Of a stretch of 23,066 nucleotides of DNA, positions 15,522 through 23,066 are shown piece by piece. Each line of letters opens with the position of its first letter. Position 1 is the first letter of the stretch. This DNA comes from CALZBJ01 sp945619025 (GTDB lineage: Bacteria > Pseudomonadota > Gammaproteobacteria > Cardiobacteriales > Wohlfahrtiimonadaceae): NCBI GenBank assembly GCA_945619025.1, contig CALZBJ010000024.1, positions 1 through 23,066 of the forward strand, in the 5' to 3' direction. The notes below the pieces were generated by a model, which made no database searches, had not been told where the DNA came from, and was given only the letters and a program-made list of their open reading frames with translations. Position numbers and translations under genes: made by a program.

Positions 15522-15947
15522 TTAATTCCAATCTGGACGAAAAATAGTGGTGATGCGTTCGCGCCATTCATCATCAATCCGGTGCTCGGTCACGCTAATC
15601 TCGCTATAACTATGAATCAAAGAAAAACCACCGCTTGGGTGGTTGGTAATAATGCCGACATGGCTCGGTTCGTTTTGGCTATCCCACTTCATTAGTGCGA
15701 TATCGCCCTCTTGCATCTCATCTGGTGGCAATCCCTCACCAAAGTGAAACGCCAATTCGTGATAGAGCTGTTCATTCCATGGGTCACGGCTGTAATTGGT
15801 GCGATCGTTGAGGGTGTAGCCCCCGGCCTTAAAGGATAAAACGAGTAACCCGATGCAATCCACCGCCCAATCCTTTCTCCCGCGGTGTCGCCATTTCACG
15901 CCGATTAATGACCGCGCTTTTTGAATCATTGCCTGCTTATTTTTCAT
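15522..15947 (-). CDS. NlpC/P60 family tail-associated peptidase
   Basis: The 141-residue protein is a cysteine peptidase of the phage NlpC family, expected to cleave peptidoglycan cross-bridges during DNA injection or to process the tail tip. The catalytic set is visible: C31 in DCIGLL, H96 in SHVGII and H112 in LIHSY as the third polar residue. An ALMKW strand precedes the active-site histidine as usual. It overlaps the end of the DUF2163 gene by 11 bases and is followed by the tail-tip gene after three bases, the canonical order of DUF2460, DUF2163, NlpC/P60 and tail tip. Confidence 0.9.
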   Translation of the reverse strand: MKNKQAMIQKARSLIGVKWRHRGRKDWAVDCIGLLVLSFKAGGYTLNDRTNYSRDPWNEQLYHELAFHFGEGLPPDEMQEGDIALMKWDSQNEPSHVGIITNHPSGGFSLIHSYSEISVTEHRIDDEWRERITTIFRPDWN

Positions 15948-17067
15948 ATGCTTTTACCCACACCCCATTTTCATAATTGTACGGAATACTCTGATATCGA
16001 ATATTTTTAACCTTGCGCCAATCATTTTGCACTTTAGGATCGATGACACTGCCCCGTTGCGTTCTGCGAATGAGGTTGCCGTTATCACTATTATTGAGTC
16101 CATACCACTTCCCATCGATCGGCACTTTATTGAAGGTGGTAATCGCTACAACATTCACAATTTGAGCGATCGCTTCACCGCCACTATCTTGCGCATTTGG
16201 TGTCATGCCTTCGATCCCATCGGCCACCGGAATAAAAGGCTCACCTTTATAATTGAGTACATTCTTAAAGTATTGGCAGGAGCGAAGCGTTTTATCGCAA
16301 TCTCGGCGGATCATAAACTGATCCCCGGCCTCAATGGGAAATGCCGTCGGCTCGAGCAATACGATCGTACCAGTTAGCGGATCGTACTCTTCAATCTGAT
16401 AGAGTTTATTGCTCGCATTGCTCCCTTTGGTGAAATAGAGGCGCGCCACCGTCATCTCGGATTTAATCGGAATCGTGGCATCTCCAAAGACGCGCGTCGG
16501 CTCTTCTGCTGAGATACGATTAACACTCCCTTTCGCCCATAACGCTTCCGCATTCACACCACAGCCATATTGCGTATTGGGATCGCTCCCAAAAATGGCT
16601 CTACAGGTGAGACTGTCTTTCGTGCCGATCGGCTCCCGGAGGCGCATCGCATAGGATACGAGCTCCACGTCATAGGATTGATTCGCTTTAAACCGAATGT
16701 CCCCTACATCGCCCGCGTCTAAAATAATATGACCCTCATCTAAGTTCATATAATTGACCAAATAGAGCGTCCACGTGGCATTATCAAGCGCGCCTGCCAC
16801 CACCTCTTTATAGCTGAGCGTCCCGCTAAGCTCTGAAAAGAGCGTGGTAAATTCGGCATTATCCACGGAGAGTGAATTGTCGGCGGATAAAATACTCGTG
16901 TCTGCACCGCTTGAGGCTTTATAGGGAATGCCTTGATAGATAAGATCAACATCGAGCGAGGTCGATCCAAAGACGCGCCCATCATCAAGTTTTAATTGAA
17001 TCAGATGGCATACCGTTAATACCGCCCCCTGCAGGTGCTTTTGTAAACCATTTGGAATCCGTCTCAT
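15937..17067 (-). CDS. DUF2163/BR0599-type tail hub protein with four conserved cysteines
   Basis: The 376-residue protein corresponds to the DUF2163 family, the functional counterpart of lambda gpL at the tail tip. An N-terminal domain (HLIQLKLDDGRVFGSTSLDV) covers about 20-150. The C-terminal part has TCRAIFGSDP...YGCG and RRDCDKTLRSC...NYKGEPFIP. Cysteines C155, C169, C257 and C264 match the spacing expected for the iron-sulphur cluster known in gpL and in the gene-transfer-agent hub. It is about 80-100 residues longer than many DUF2163 proteins, with an extra segment at 300-376. It overlaps the preceding gene by four bases (ATGA), so translation is coupled. Confidence 0.88.
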   Translation of the reverse strand: MRRIPNGLQKHLQGAVLTVCHLIQLKLDDGRVFGSTSLDVDLIYQGIPYKASSGADTSILSADNSLSVDNAEFTTLFSELSGTLSYKEVVAGALDNATWTLYLVNYMNLDEGHIILDAGDVGDIRFKANQSYDVELVSYAMRLREPIGTKDSLTCRAIFGSDPNTQYGCGVNAEALWAKGSVNRISAEEPTRVFGDATIPIKSEMTVARLYFTKGSNASNKLYQIEEYDPLTGTIVLLEPTAFPIEAGDQFMIRRDCDKTLRSCQYFKNVLNYKGEPFIPVADGIEGMTPNAQDSGGEAIAQIVNVVAITTFNKVPIDGKWYGLNNSDNGNLIRRTQRGSVIDPKVQNDWRKVKNIRYQSIPYNYENGVWVKAYEK

Positions 17068-17708
17068 GAATCGATCTCCACTAAATCCACGCTACTGCCC
17101 ACATAATATTGACCGCTATCGACCACATTACCGTTTTCGCCCTGACTGCGAACGCTGTTAATCGTAAAATCCAGATCATCAGAATCAAAACGCATGGCAA
17201 AATCATACTCGCCACTCCAACGAATCTCCGCGCCCTCTTCGGCGGTAAAGGTCACCATACCGGTGCTGTAATCCACTGCTGATAAAATCGGCTCACCATC
17301 GGCATAGAGCTCGATCGTATCGCTGACCGGTTTTTTAATATCGATCACCTGCTCGGATAGCCCCATAATGTAGGTCTTTTGCAATTGGACGCGCTGTTCT
17401 CCACCGGTGGACGTGCATAAAAAAGCCCTATCGACTTGGTAATCGAGAGGGCATTTCACACGGAAGCCAATCAAGCGACCGGCACAGGCAAGGAAGGCAT
17501 TCACGACCTCCGCACGCGCCTCGCCACGCAGATTTTCAAACACAATGGTGGCGCGAAGTCGTGGCCGAAGCCAAACCCGTCGCCTCACTTCATGTTTATT
17601 GGTTAACTCATGAATGCTCGTATTAAAGGACCAGGTAAACGTCGTCCCAAAACTTGCGCACTCGGTGAGTCGCTCTTCAATAAATCCGTTATTTGTACGC
17701 ATTGCCAA
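17064..17708 (-). CDS. DUF2460 distal tail protein
   Basis: The 214-residue protein fits the DUF2460 family, the distal-tail/baseplate ring protein of lambda-like and GTA tails. Family traits are TKHEVRRRVWLRPRLR-type residues near 37-52 (here NKHEVRRRVWLRPRLR), then AFLACAGRLIGFRVKCPLDY at 88-107. The C-terminal half carries strands ending in IRWSGEYDFAMRFDSDDLDF, the conserved G-FxxPVRFDxD-like segment. The start at 17708 lies inside the end of the tape measure gene (20-base overlap). Position immediately after the tape measure supports the call. Confidence 0.88.
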   Translation of the reverse strand: MAMRTNNGFIEERLTECASFGTTFTWSFNTSIHELTNKHEVRRRVWLRPRLRATIVFENLRGEARAEVVNAFLACAGRLIGFRVKCPLDYQVDRAFLCTSTGGEQRVQLQKTYIMGLSEQVIDIKKPVSDTIELYADGEPILSAVDYSTGMVTFTAEEGAEIRWSGEYDFAMRFDSDDLDFTINSVRSQGENGNVVDSGQYYVGSSVDLVEIDS

Positions 17709-20640
17709 ATCGTGCCTCTGCTATATATTGTTCCCGTGCGGTTTCTCGTGCAATCTGCCGTGCAGTACGATTATCCACCCGACCATTAACGTTGATTGTT
17801 TGATTCACGCTCGTTGATCGGCTGATATTTCCGCCTCCCATTCCATGGAGATTTTGTTGAATGCTCGCGAGCGTATCGTCTAATCGTTTCGATGTTTTTG
17901 CCGTCACCACGCGTTCGTTTTTCTCAAGTAACCATGTTCCGGTTTCAGGGATTGCATCGATCCCGTCATGGGCCATCCCTCGAATTTGTTGAACACGCGC
18001 AAACCCTGCTGCAATGGCTGCAGCCCCGGCAATCGGCGCTAAAATATGACCGATGACCGGAACTTGAGCTGCAGAGGCATAAGCTCCCTGTGCTGCTTCA
18101 TAGGTTTTAATCGTCGTTTGTGTAATGGCTGCAGCTTTCGCTAAATTGCGCGCTCTTAGATCGTCAGACTCTCGGAGCGATTGAAGATTGGTTAAAAATC
18201 CATCCATGGCATCAAGCCCGGTCTGAAACTTCGCCCGCTCAATCTGATCCATCTTGGTTTGATGCATCTCTTTAAGCTCGCGCTCTTTCTCATCCCATAC
18301 TTCATTTAACTCATATTGAGTCACTCTAAACTCATCGAGCATGTCTGTTTGCGTTTGATACCATTTATCGAGCTCTTGTTTCGCAATGTTTAAGCGATCC
18401 ATCTGGGTGAGAATCTGGTCACCCCCAATCACTCCAAGATCCGGGGCTTCAATATCTTTCATCGCTGCATTGGCTGCACGCGTTGACATCTCAAGGCGCT
18501 CTGTTTCACTAATCTTTGCCTTATTAATAATCTCTAACTGCTCTTGCAACGTACTAAGACGGCGCTCTTCATCGGTTTGCAGTTGTTTTACTAAACTCGC
18601 ATATTCACTTAGCTCTTTATTGGAGGCCTTAAGGGTTTTCGTTTTTACTTTACCCGCGGTATTGATCTTATCGATGTGCGCATATGAGCGTTTAATCTCG
18701 TTGACCTGCTTGGTTAATAAGCTATTGGCCTCCTTATAAACCTCATTGCTATCACGCCCGGCTTTAATCTGTTGTTGCGCCCATTCGGCATTTTGTTGCG
18801 AGAGCTTAACGATCTCTTGCTGTGCGCCGGTCATGCCTACGGTGCGAACCCGTTCACGAAGAGAGCTCATTTGGCTATCCATCGCACGCATGCTGTTTTC
18901 AATTGCTCGAGTCAATTCTTGCTCTAATCGAATCGACTCAGCGCGCAGATCATTTTGCTCGGCTAATTTGATCAACCCCTGTTGCTGTGCATCAACATTC
19001 TCCCCCTCTAATTTAATCAGGCCTAATTGAAGTTGCACCCGTACTTTTTCAGCTTCCGTAGTCAAACCCATGAGGTAATATTGCTCGCGGTAATGTTTAG
19101 CCTGCTTTTCAAATCCTTCTGACAAAACGGCCGAATTCCTACTCTGAGCATTACCGATTGAATCGATCTGATTGTACGTTTCGCCAATTAATGCATTCGC
19201 CTTCTCAATTTTAAGGGCCACCTCATCATATGCTGCGCTCCATTTTTTAATGCGCACCTCAATTTCTTGAATCGCGCCCGCAGTTTCTTTGGCTTGCTTG
19301 GCCTGATTTAACGCCCATTTAGCATCGCGCAGATTAATAGAGGCCATTCCCGCCTCGGTCTCAAGCGCTTTAAGCTCTTTCCGTGCTTCCTGAATGCCTT
19401 TCTCAAAGTTGTTTTTATCAACGCGGAGCTCGACGGCACTTTTCCCTTTCGTTGAGAATGACTCAAGCGACTGAGCAAGCTCATCGATTTTATTGGAGGT
19501 ATCTTCTGCGTCCACAGCTGTTTTTCGCATGGCTGATCCTAACGAATAGAGCCCAAATCCAGCCGTGGCTAATAAGCCGATTCCCCCACCAAAAGGAGCC
19601 ATTGCAAGTGATAACACACGCGCCGACTTTGCCATAGCAATATGAGAAGAGGTCACCGCTTTCGCCCCTTGCCCTTGAGCGATTAATGCAGCCGTATTGC
19701 GTGTCACCTCAATGCTATTGGCTCTAAAGGCTTTCCCAGATGCATAGAGCGAGGCGACCATGCGCCCTGCGATAATGACCGCTAATCCCTTAAGCGCCAC
19801 CACCCCAACATCGATGGTTTTACGGAAGTTATTGACCCAGCGCTCGATATCTTCCGTTGTTAAGGATTTTAAAAACGCATCGATCGGCTCTAAAAAATCA
19901 ACGGCAATCTCTTTACCAACATTGGAAAATGCGCCTCGGATATTAGAGATTTCCCCTAAAACATCGGCCGACATATTGGCAAATTCGGTGCTGGTAACGT
20001 AGCCAAGCCGTTCCGCTTTATCGATAAGATCGTCAAACTCTTCCCCGCTTGCATTGAGCATATTTAATAGTGGCATACCGCCCGTATCAAATAGATTTTT
20101 GACGACGTTCATGCGCATCCCCTGATCGTCAATGCCTCGCAAGGCTTCCGCAATCTTTTTAAACTGCTGATCAATGGGAAGGCTAATAACTTCACGCGCC
20201 TCAAGATTTAAATCTTTAAAGGCTTTCGAGGCGACACCAAATCCGTTGGCAGCTTCCCCAGCCCGGCGCTGGAAACGTTGCAATGCGGTATTTAATGCAT
20301 CGGCAGATACGTTAAATTGTGATCCCACAAATTGGAGCTTGGTTAGCTCTTCGGTGGTTAATCCAATCCGATCGGCAAAGAACTTGGTTTGTTCAGCAGC
20401 TTGGGTTGCGCCTAGCGTCCAATTTTTAAACGCATTTACCGACAAGCCCACCCCAATCGTTGCAGCCATCGCCTTAAACGTATTGGCAGCACGATCCATT
20501 TGCCGTTGCATATCTTGTAAGTTGCGATCGATGTTGCGCGTGGTTTGACGCATAACCCGATCCGCCCGATCAAGTGGCGCGGTAAAGCCACCGACTTTAG
20601 CGATTAAATCTAAGCTTAATGTCCCTAATGACGATGACAT
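17689..20640 (-). CDS. Phage tail tape measure protein
   Basis: The 983-residue protein fixes tail length and probably enters the cell envelope on infection. The N-terminus (SLSLD-like LGTLSLDLIAKVGGFTAPLD) and the helical region to 250 follow the tape-measure pattern. Hydrophobic segments lie at about 279-300 and 345-372. About 395-690 are long charged helices likely to form coiled coils. Near the C-terminus are a hydrophobic glycine/alanine stretch (PVIGHILAPIAGAAAIAAGF) and a lambda-H-like end with MAHDGIDAIPETGTWLLEKN and ERVVTAKTSKRLD. A length of 983 residues at roughly 1.5 angstrom each suggests a tail of about 150 nm (inference). It follows the G/GT chaperones, as in lambda. Confidence 0.93.
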   Translation of the reverse strand: MSSSLGTLSLDLIAKVGGFTAPLDRADRVMRQTTRNIDRNLQDMQRQMDRAANTFKAMAATIGVGLSVNAFKNWTLGATQAAEQTKFFADRIGLTTEELTKLQFVGSQFNVSADALNTALQRFQRRAGEAANGFGVASKAFKDLNLEAREVISLPIDQQFKKIAEALRGIDDQGMRMNVVKNLFDTGGMPLLNMLNASGEEFDDLIDKAERLGYVTSTEFANMSADVLGEISNIRGAFSNVGKEIAVDFLEPIDAFLKSLTTEDIERWVNNFRKTIDVGVVALKGLAVIIAGRMVASLYASGKAFRANSIEVTRNTAALIAQGQGAKAVTSSHIAMAKSARVLSLAMAPFGGGIGLLATAGFGLYSLGSAMRKTAVDAEDTSNKIDELAQSLESFSTKGKSAVELRVDKNNFEKGIQEARKELKALETEAGMASINLRDAKWALNQAKQAKETAGAIQEIEVRIKKWSAAYDEVALKIEKANALIGETYNQIDSIGNAQSRNSAVLSEGFEKQAKHYREQYYLMGLTTEAEKVRVQLQLGLIKLEGENVDAQQQGLIKLAEQNDLRAESIRLEQELTRAIENSMRAMDSQMSSLRERVRTVGMTGAQQEIVKLSQQNAEWAQQQIKAGRDSNEVYKEANSLLTKQVNEIKRSYAHIDKINTAGKVKTKTLKASNKELSEYASLVKQLQTDEERRLSTLQEQLEIINKAKISETERLEMSTRAANAAMKDIEAPDLGVIGGDQILTQMDRLNIAKQELDKWYQTQTDMLDEFRVTQYELNEVWDEKERELKEMHQTKMDQIERAKFQTGLDAMDGFLTNLQSLRESDDLRARNLAKAAAITQTTIKTYEAAQGAYASAAQVPVIGHILAPIAGAAAIAAGFARVQQIRGMAHDGIDAIPETGTWLLEKNERVVTAKTSKRLDDTLASIQQNLHGMGGGNISRSTSVNQTINVNGRVDNRTARQIARETAREQYIAEARFGNAYK

Positions 20641-21404
20641 TTAACGCCTCCTATTTGCCCCTAAAAATGGCACAATCTCCATTAAATCCCGTGAATTAAT
20701 GGACTCGTTTTGCTCTTCTTCGATCCGTCTTGATGCTTGAAAGTCGTCCCATGATTGAAAACTCTCATGAGGAAGGCTCTCTTTTGGATCGACGTTTTTT
20801 ATAAAATATGACCTGATCAAAAGATCAAGCATGCCGACATGTTGCTCTATGCGCCGACCTACATTTAATGAGCCAAAGCGCTCATAGTACATCTGCCATT
20901 TTGAAAACTCGGCTGTACTCATATCGCGCTTTACCTCTTCGTAGGTGTTTCCACCGACTCCATTTAATGCCAATTCAAGCAAAAGGATGTCAGTTGCGCT
21001 TAACCCTTTCCCTCTTGATCCTTGAGGTCGTTCTCTTTATTTAATACCCCAATAATCGCGGTAAAAACGCTATCTGGTAGCGAGGTGAGCGACTCATCTT
21101 TAATCAGATTAAAATCATCATCTAACGTAGCGCCGATAATGTTCTCAATCCCATCAAAGAGCGGATGGCCCTTCTCATCCACCACCATCATTTCAATGAA
21201 CTTTGCGGCTTTAATAAGATTCTCGGCAGGTGGCTGTTTCGCTTCTAATTGCTGATAAAACTCTCTAAATGAGATCGTATCCGCTACCTTCATCTCTTTG
21301 GTGAAAAACTCAAATTCACGCACCTCGCCATTTAACATAAATTGCGCGGAATGCTTGGCCGGCTTTTGAGAGAGCTTTAATACATCTTGAATCGATAACA
21401 TCAT
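20641..21404 (-). CDS. Tail assembly chaperone GT fusion made by -1 frameshift
   Basis: The 134-residue upstream protein and a second frame ending at 20641 are joined by a programmed -1 shift at GGGAAAG. Slippage after K133 continues as GKGLSATDILLLELALNGVG through to QSWDDFQASRRIEEEQNESI and the stop, giving about 254 residues with 121 after the shift. The downstream frame has no ATG or good ribosome-binding site where it becomes open, only a TTG, and it is in the right phase without an intervening stop. In lambda the equivalent gpGT coats the tape measure and recruits tail tube subunits. Gene order (tube, G/GT, tape measure) is identical to lambda. Confidence 0.85.
21000..21404 (-). CDS. 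Tail assembly chaperone (lambda gpG-like)
   Basis: The 134-residue zero-frame product ends two codons after the slippery heptamer. It is alpha-helical in character (MLSIQDVLKLSQKPAKHSAQ, then TISFREFYQQLEAK) and is typical of the short chaperone that precedes the tape measure in siphophages. It begins exactly at the end of the tail tube gene (TAATG overlap). Sequence alone would not give a confident family; the call depends on position and the frameshift signal. Confidence 0.85.
   Translation of the reverse strand: MMLSIQDVLKLSQKPAKHSAQFMLNGEVREFEFFTKEMKVADTISFREFYQQLEAKQPPAENLIKAAKFIEMMVVDEKGHPLFDGIENIIGATLDDDFNLIKDESLTSLPDSVFTAIIGVLNKENDLKDQEGKG
21006..21012 (-). promoter_or_regulatory. 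-1 frameshift slippery heptamer GGGAAAG
   Basis: On the minus strand the codons read GAG GGA AAG GGT TAA, so the heptamer is G GGA AAG in the correct X XXY YYZ phase, six bases before the zero-frame stop. GGGAAAG is the same heptamer used in lambda's G-T junction. Both tRNAs can re-pair as GGG AAA. I did not identify a downstream pseudoknot. Confidence 0.88.
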
Positions 21405-22162
21405 TAGATTTCCTCCGAGACAGAGATCTCAATATTCACCTTGATATCTTTATCAACCGTTGAGGTAGCGCGAACAGAGGTCACCCCTTCTTTAACGCCT
21501 GTTACAACGCCACTTTGAGAGATTTTAGCGATGGTTTCATCATCCACTTCCCACGTCACACTTAACGGCGCGCCTTCGGGTACAGCTTTAAGCGTAATGG
21601 CCACTTGAGCCCCTTCATCCACACTCACCGTTGATTGAAGCGCTGAGATTGATTGCAACTTAGGTGCTTTTTTAAGCTGAGGATACCAATCCACCTCGGT
21701 CTTACGGTTTAAAGTTAGGTTCGAGGTGATATGGCCACCATCGGGAAACTCAAAGGGAAAGTTCATGCACGTTGCATCAAACACCAGCCATGAGCGGGTT
21801 TCTGGATAGCCAAATTCATAGCGCCCACCAAATTGCTTAAGCTCAGGATCGATCCCCTCGCCATCCGATAAACCGATGGCCACACTAAAGCGCGTTTTAT
21901 CTTTTTTGAGTTGCCACATATGTTTGGCCACTTCACTATCCGATGAAGGATAGATGCCAATCGTCGCATTCCCGAGCGTAGTGCGCCCCTCTTCGGTTTC
22001 GACAACATGGCGATTAATACAGGTGACGGTGATCTCTTCGGTCGAATCCTCACCAAGCTCCATCTGCGTTAAACAACCAAACTTAATAATTTTGCGTTCG
22101 GTTGGATTATTTAAATCCGGAACTAAAGCGTACACATCGGTACCGACGGTCTTAATTTTCAT
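21404..22162 (-). CDS. Major tail tube protein with C-terminal Ig-like (BIG2) domain
   Basis: The protein is 252 residues from the preferred start at 22162, which has AAGGAA six bases upstream and begins MKIKTVGTDVYALVPDLNNP; an ATG 33 bases earlier has no such site. Residues 1-165 look like a siphophage tail tube subunit (GCLTQMELGEDSTEEITVTC, then ITSNLTLNRKTEVDWYPQL). Residues 167-252 are a bacterial Ig-like group 2 domain with the signature SVDEGAQVAITLKAVPEG, VTWEVDD and GVVTGVKEGVTSVRAT. Such domains decorate the outside of phage tubes (for example lambda gpV has one) and may bind cell-surface sugars. First gene of the tail operon in this window. Confidence 0.88.
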   Translation of the reverse strand: MKIKTVGTDVYALVPDLNNPTERKIIKFGCLTQMELGEDSTEEITVTCINRHVVETEEGRTTLGNATIGIYPSSDSEVAKHMWQLKKDKTRFSVAIGLSDGEGIDPELKQFGGRYEFGYPETRSWLVFDATCMNFPFEFPDGGHITSNLTLNRKTEVDWYPQLKKAPKLQSISALQSTVSVDEGAQVAITLKAVPEGAPLSVTWEVDDETIAKISQSGVVTGVKEGVTSVRATSTVDKDIKVNIEISVSEEI

Positions 22163-22195
22163 ATTAATTTCCTTATGTATAAAAAATACAGGCAT

Positions 22196-22220
22196 AAAAA
22201 AACCCGCCGTTAGGCAGGTT
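22196..22220 (-). terminator. Terminator between the ATPase-nuclease gene and the tail operon
   Basis: On the minus strand the 8-bp stem aacctgcc/ggcgggtt (one G-T pair, four-base loop) runs into seven T. It lies 27 bases after the stop codon at 22247 and 34 bases before the tail tube start, so it would end transcription of the upstream gene. The tail operon then needs antitermination or its own promoter; the gap before the ribosome-binding site is too short to show one clearly. Confidence 0.85.
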
Positions 22221-22246
22221 GGTTAGAAAAATTTATCTATGTTTGG

Positions 22247-23066
22247 TTAATTTAAAGTATTTTGCTCTAAATATGATTCAGGGAGAAATTGATCATAATT
22301 CTCTATCAAATAGTTTCTTACCTCTGCGTCATCTGCCCGGTATTGCAAATTATCTTGCACAAATTTTAATCTAGCTCGAGCATTCGTTATAATTTCAGCC
22401 CAAGTAAAAATATATATATCAATATTTAACCCATCGTTATCTGTCCTCAAGAGCTTTCCATCATCAACACTATCAGATAAATCATCATCGATTGCATTTG
22501 AAACAGCAATAAACTTCCATTTCGTCCGTTTTTTGTCAAACATATCTGAGGCAGATACAGTCTTTGCATATTTTCGAATTTGCCCTAATATTTCCCAATT
22601 TATTTTTTGTGATGGTCTTTTTAACTCTACAACTAAGTGCTCAGCATATCCTGCTTTGACCTCTATTTTTCTCGACAGCATTAGATCGACTCTTTGGCGA
22701 TGATTACCTTTTATATCTGCATCCTCTACATCATCAAACCTTTTCCCAAGTATTTTTAAATGCTCTTCCAATACTCTAGTCATCCTTGATTCGGAAATGG
22801 ATATTGTGAAGTTCTCATCAAAGATCCAAGCCTCATTTTCCAATATTTTATGGAGTTGGTCTACCTCTCTTAAATCCTTTTTGGAACCACTTATCAACTC
22901 TTCCAGACCAGATAAAAACATTAGGCGATCTGAAATAAGCTTTGCGGATTTTATAATGGATGACAACTCCATCTTGTCTAATATGTCTGCAAACATAGTT
23001 TGCTCCTCATCACTCAAACTCAGCACCTCATTTAGTATTTTCTGAATTGCTTTTGGGTTCTCTTCA
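22247..23066 (-). CDS. Hsp90-like ATPase/nuclease protein, C-terminal part (cut by window edge)
   Basis: The reading frame is open from the window edge (EENPKAIQKILNEVLSLSDE) to the stop at 22247, about 272 residues, so the GTG at 23026 is not the true start. The visible part matches, from memory, the C-terminal region of a defence-associated family of large proteins with an N-terminal histidine-kinase/Hsp90-type ATPase. It has an SSIIKSAKLISDRLMFLSGL helix pair, a QLHKILENEAWIFDENF segment and a PD-(D/E)xK-like nuclease core RVDLMLS...HLVVELKRP, similar to the Shedu (DUF4263) core. It is AT-rich (15 of 60 G+C in the line at 22381) beside tail genes of about 45%, and has its own terminator, so it is probably inserted cargo. 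The ATPase domain itself is not visible here. Confidence 0.65.
   Translation of the reverse strand, partial: EENPKAIQKILNEVLSLSDEEQTMFADILDKMELSSIIKSAKLISDRLMFLSGLEELISGSKKDLREVDQLHKILENEAWIFDENFTISISESRMTRVLEEHLKILGKRFDDVEDADIKGNHRQRVDLMLSRKIEVKAGYAEHLVVELKRPSQKINWEILGQIRKYAKTVSASDMFDKKRTKWKFIAVSNAIDDDLSDSVDDGKLLRTDNDGLNIDIYIFTWAEIITNARARLKFVQDNLQYRADDAEVRNYLIENYDQFLPESYLEQNTLN

Larger units (their letters stand above)
262..23066. mobile_element. Integrated prophage or island with defence cargo (right end outside window)
   Basis: A tyrosine integrase at the left, a complete tail-morphogenesis cassette at the right and accessory genes between them indicate one integrated element. The left limit is probably just upstream of the integrase, but no tRNA or recognisable attachment core is visible in bases 1-261. 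The right end and the head, packaging, lysis and immunity genes are not in the window. I infer that integrase and tail genes belong to the same element because nothing between them looks like a housekeeping chromosomal gene. A composite of two adjacent elements (an integrase-defence island beside a prophage) is the main alternative. Confidence 0.6.

Noticed and set aside
20174..20548. Long open frame antisense to the tape measure gene
   Set aside because: It mirrors the codon structure of the real gene, has no ribosome-binding site or family pattern, and lies wholly inside the tape measure.
1..23066. CRISPR array or insertion-sequence ends
   Set aside because: No regularly spaced repeat array and no transposase or terminal inverted-repeat pair was found; the only repeats are the short ones near the integrase, the 125-bp pair and the coding repeats.

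Overview
The window looks like one integrated element, probably a prophage with a large accessory (defence) block, in a moderately AT-rich Gram-negative bacterium, most likely a gammaproteobacterium. The integrase, the lambda-like tail cassette, the outer-membrane-type lipoprotein and the RnlAB toxin-antitoxin family all fit that. I cannot name the genus from the sequence; relatives of Wohlfahrtiimonas or Ignatzschineria are only a guess.

Layout. The left edge (1-261) has short direct repeats, a hairpin and a TATAAT promoter in front of a P4-type tyrosine integrase (262-1509). A possible 25-residue membrane peptide follows. Next is an AT-rich toxin-antitoxin module (1827-3731). Its first gene fuses a complete RNase HI, with its hybrid-binding domain, to the HEPN ribonuclease toxin RnlA; its second gene encodes the antitoxin RnlB. 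The module lies between two diverged copies of a roughly 125-bp direct repeat (1551-1675 and 3736-3862). A strong hairpin terminator (3850-3885) separates it from a complete type I restriction-modification operon on the minus strand: hsdM (9835-8228), hsdS (8235-7009) and hsdR (6966-3892). A GNAT acetyltransferase (10061-10513) and a small lipoprotein (10576-11148) lie on the plus strand.

From 11179 rightwards the minus strand carries a compact siphophage tail operon, transcribed right to left. The order is tail tube with an Ig-like domain, tail assembly chaperones G and GT (joined by a lambda-identical slippery heptamer), tape measure, DUF2460 distal-tail protein, DUF2163 hub protein with four conserved cysteines, and NlpC/P60 tail peptidase. 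Then comes the N-terminal piece of a J/GTA-megatron-like tail-tip protein, two tail accessory proteins, the C-terminal piece of the tail-tip protein, and a small DUF2793-like protein. At the right edge, upstream of the tail tube gene and followed by its own terminator, is the C-terminal part of an AT-rich ATPase-nuclease gene that runs off the window.

How it fits together. The tail genes would build a long non-contractile tail, and the integrase would place the element in the chromosome. The cargo consists of at least two recognised anti-phage systems (RnlAB and type I RM), a probable third (the ATPase/PD-(D/E)xK protein) and two possible accessory morons (GNAT, lipoprotein). The most notable object is the RNase HI-RnlA fusion. 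In E. coli, RnlA is a separate protein whose activity is stimulated by the housekeeping RNase HI; here the two partners are one polypeptide.
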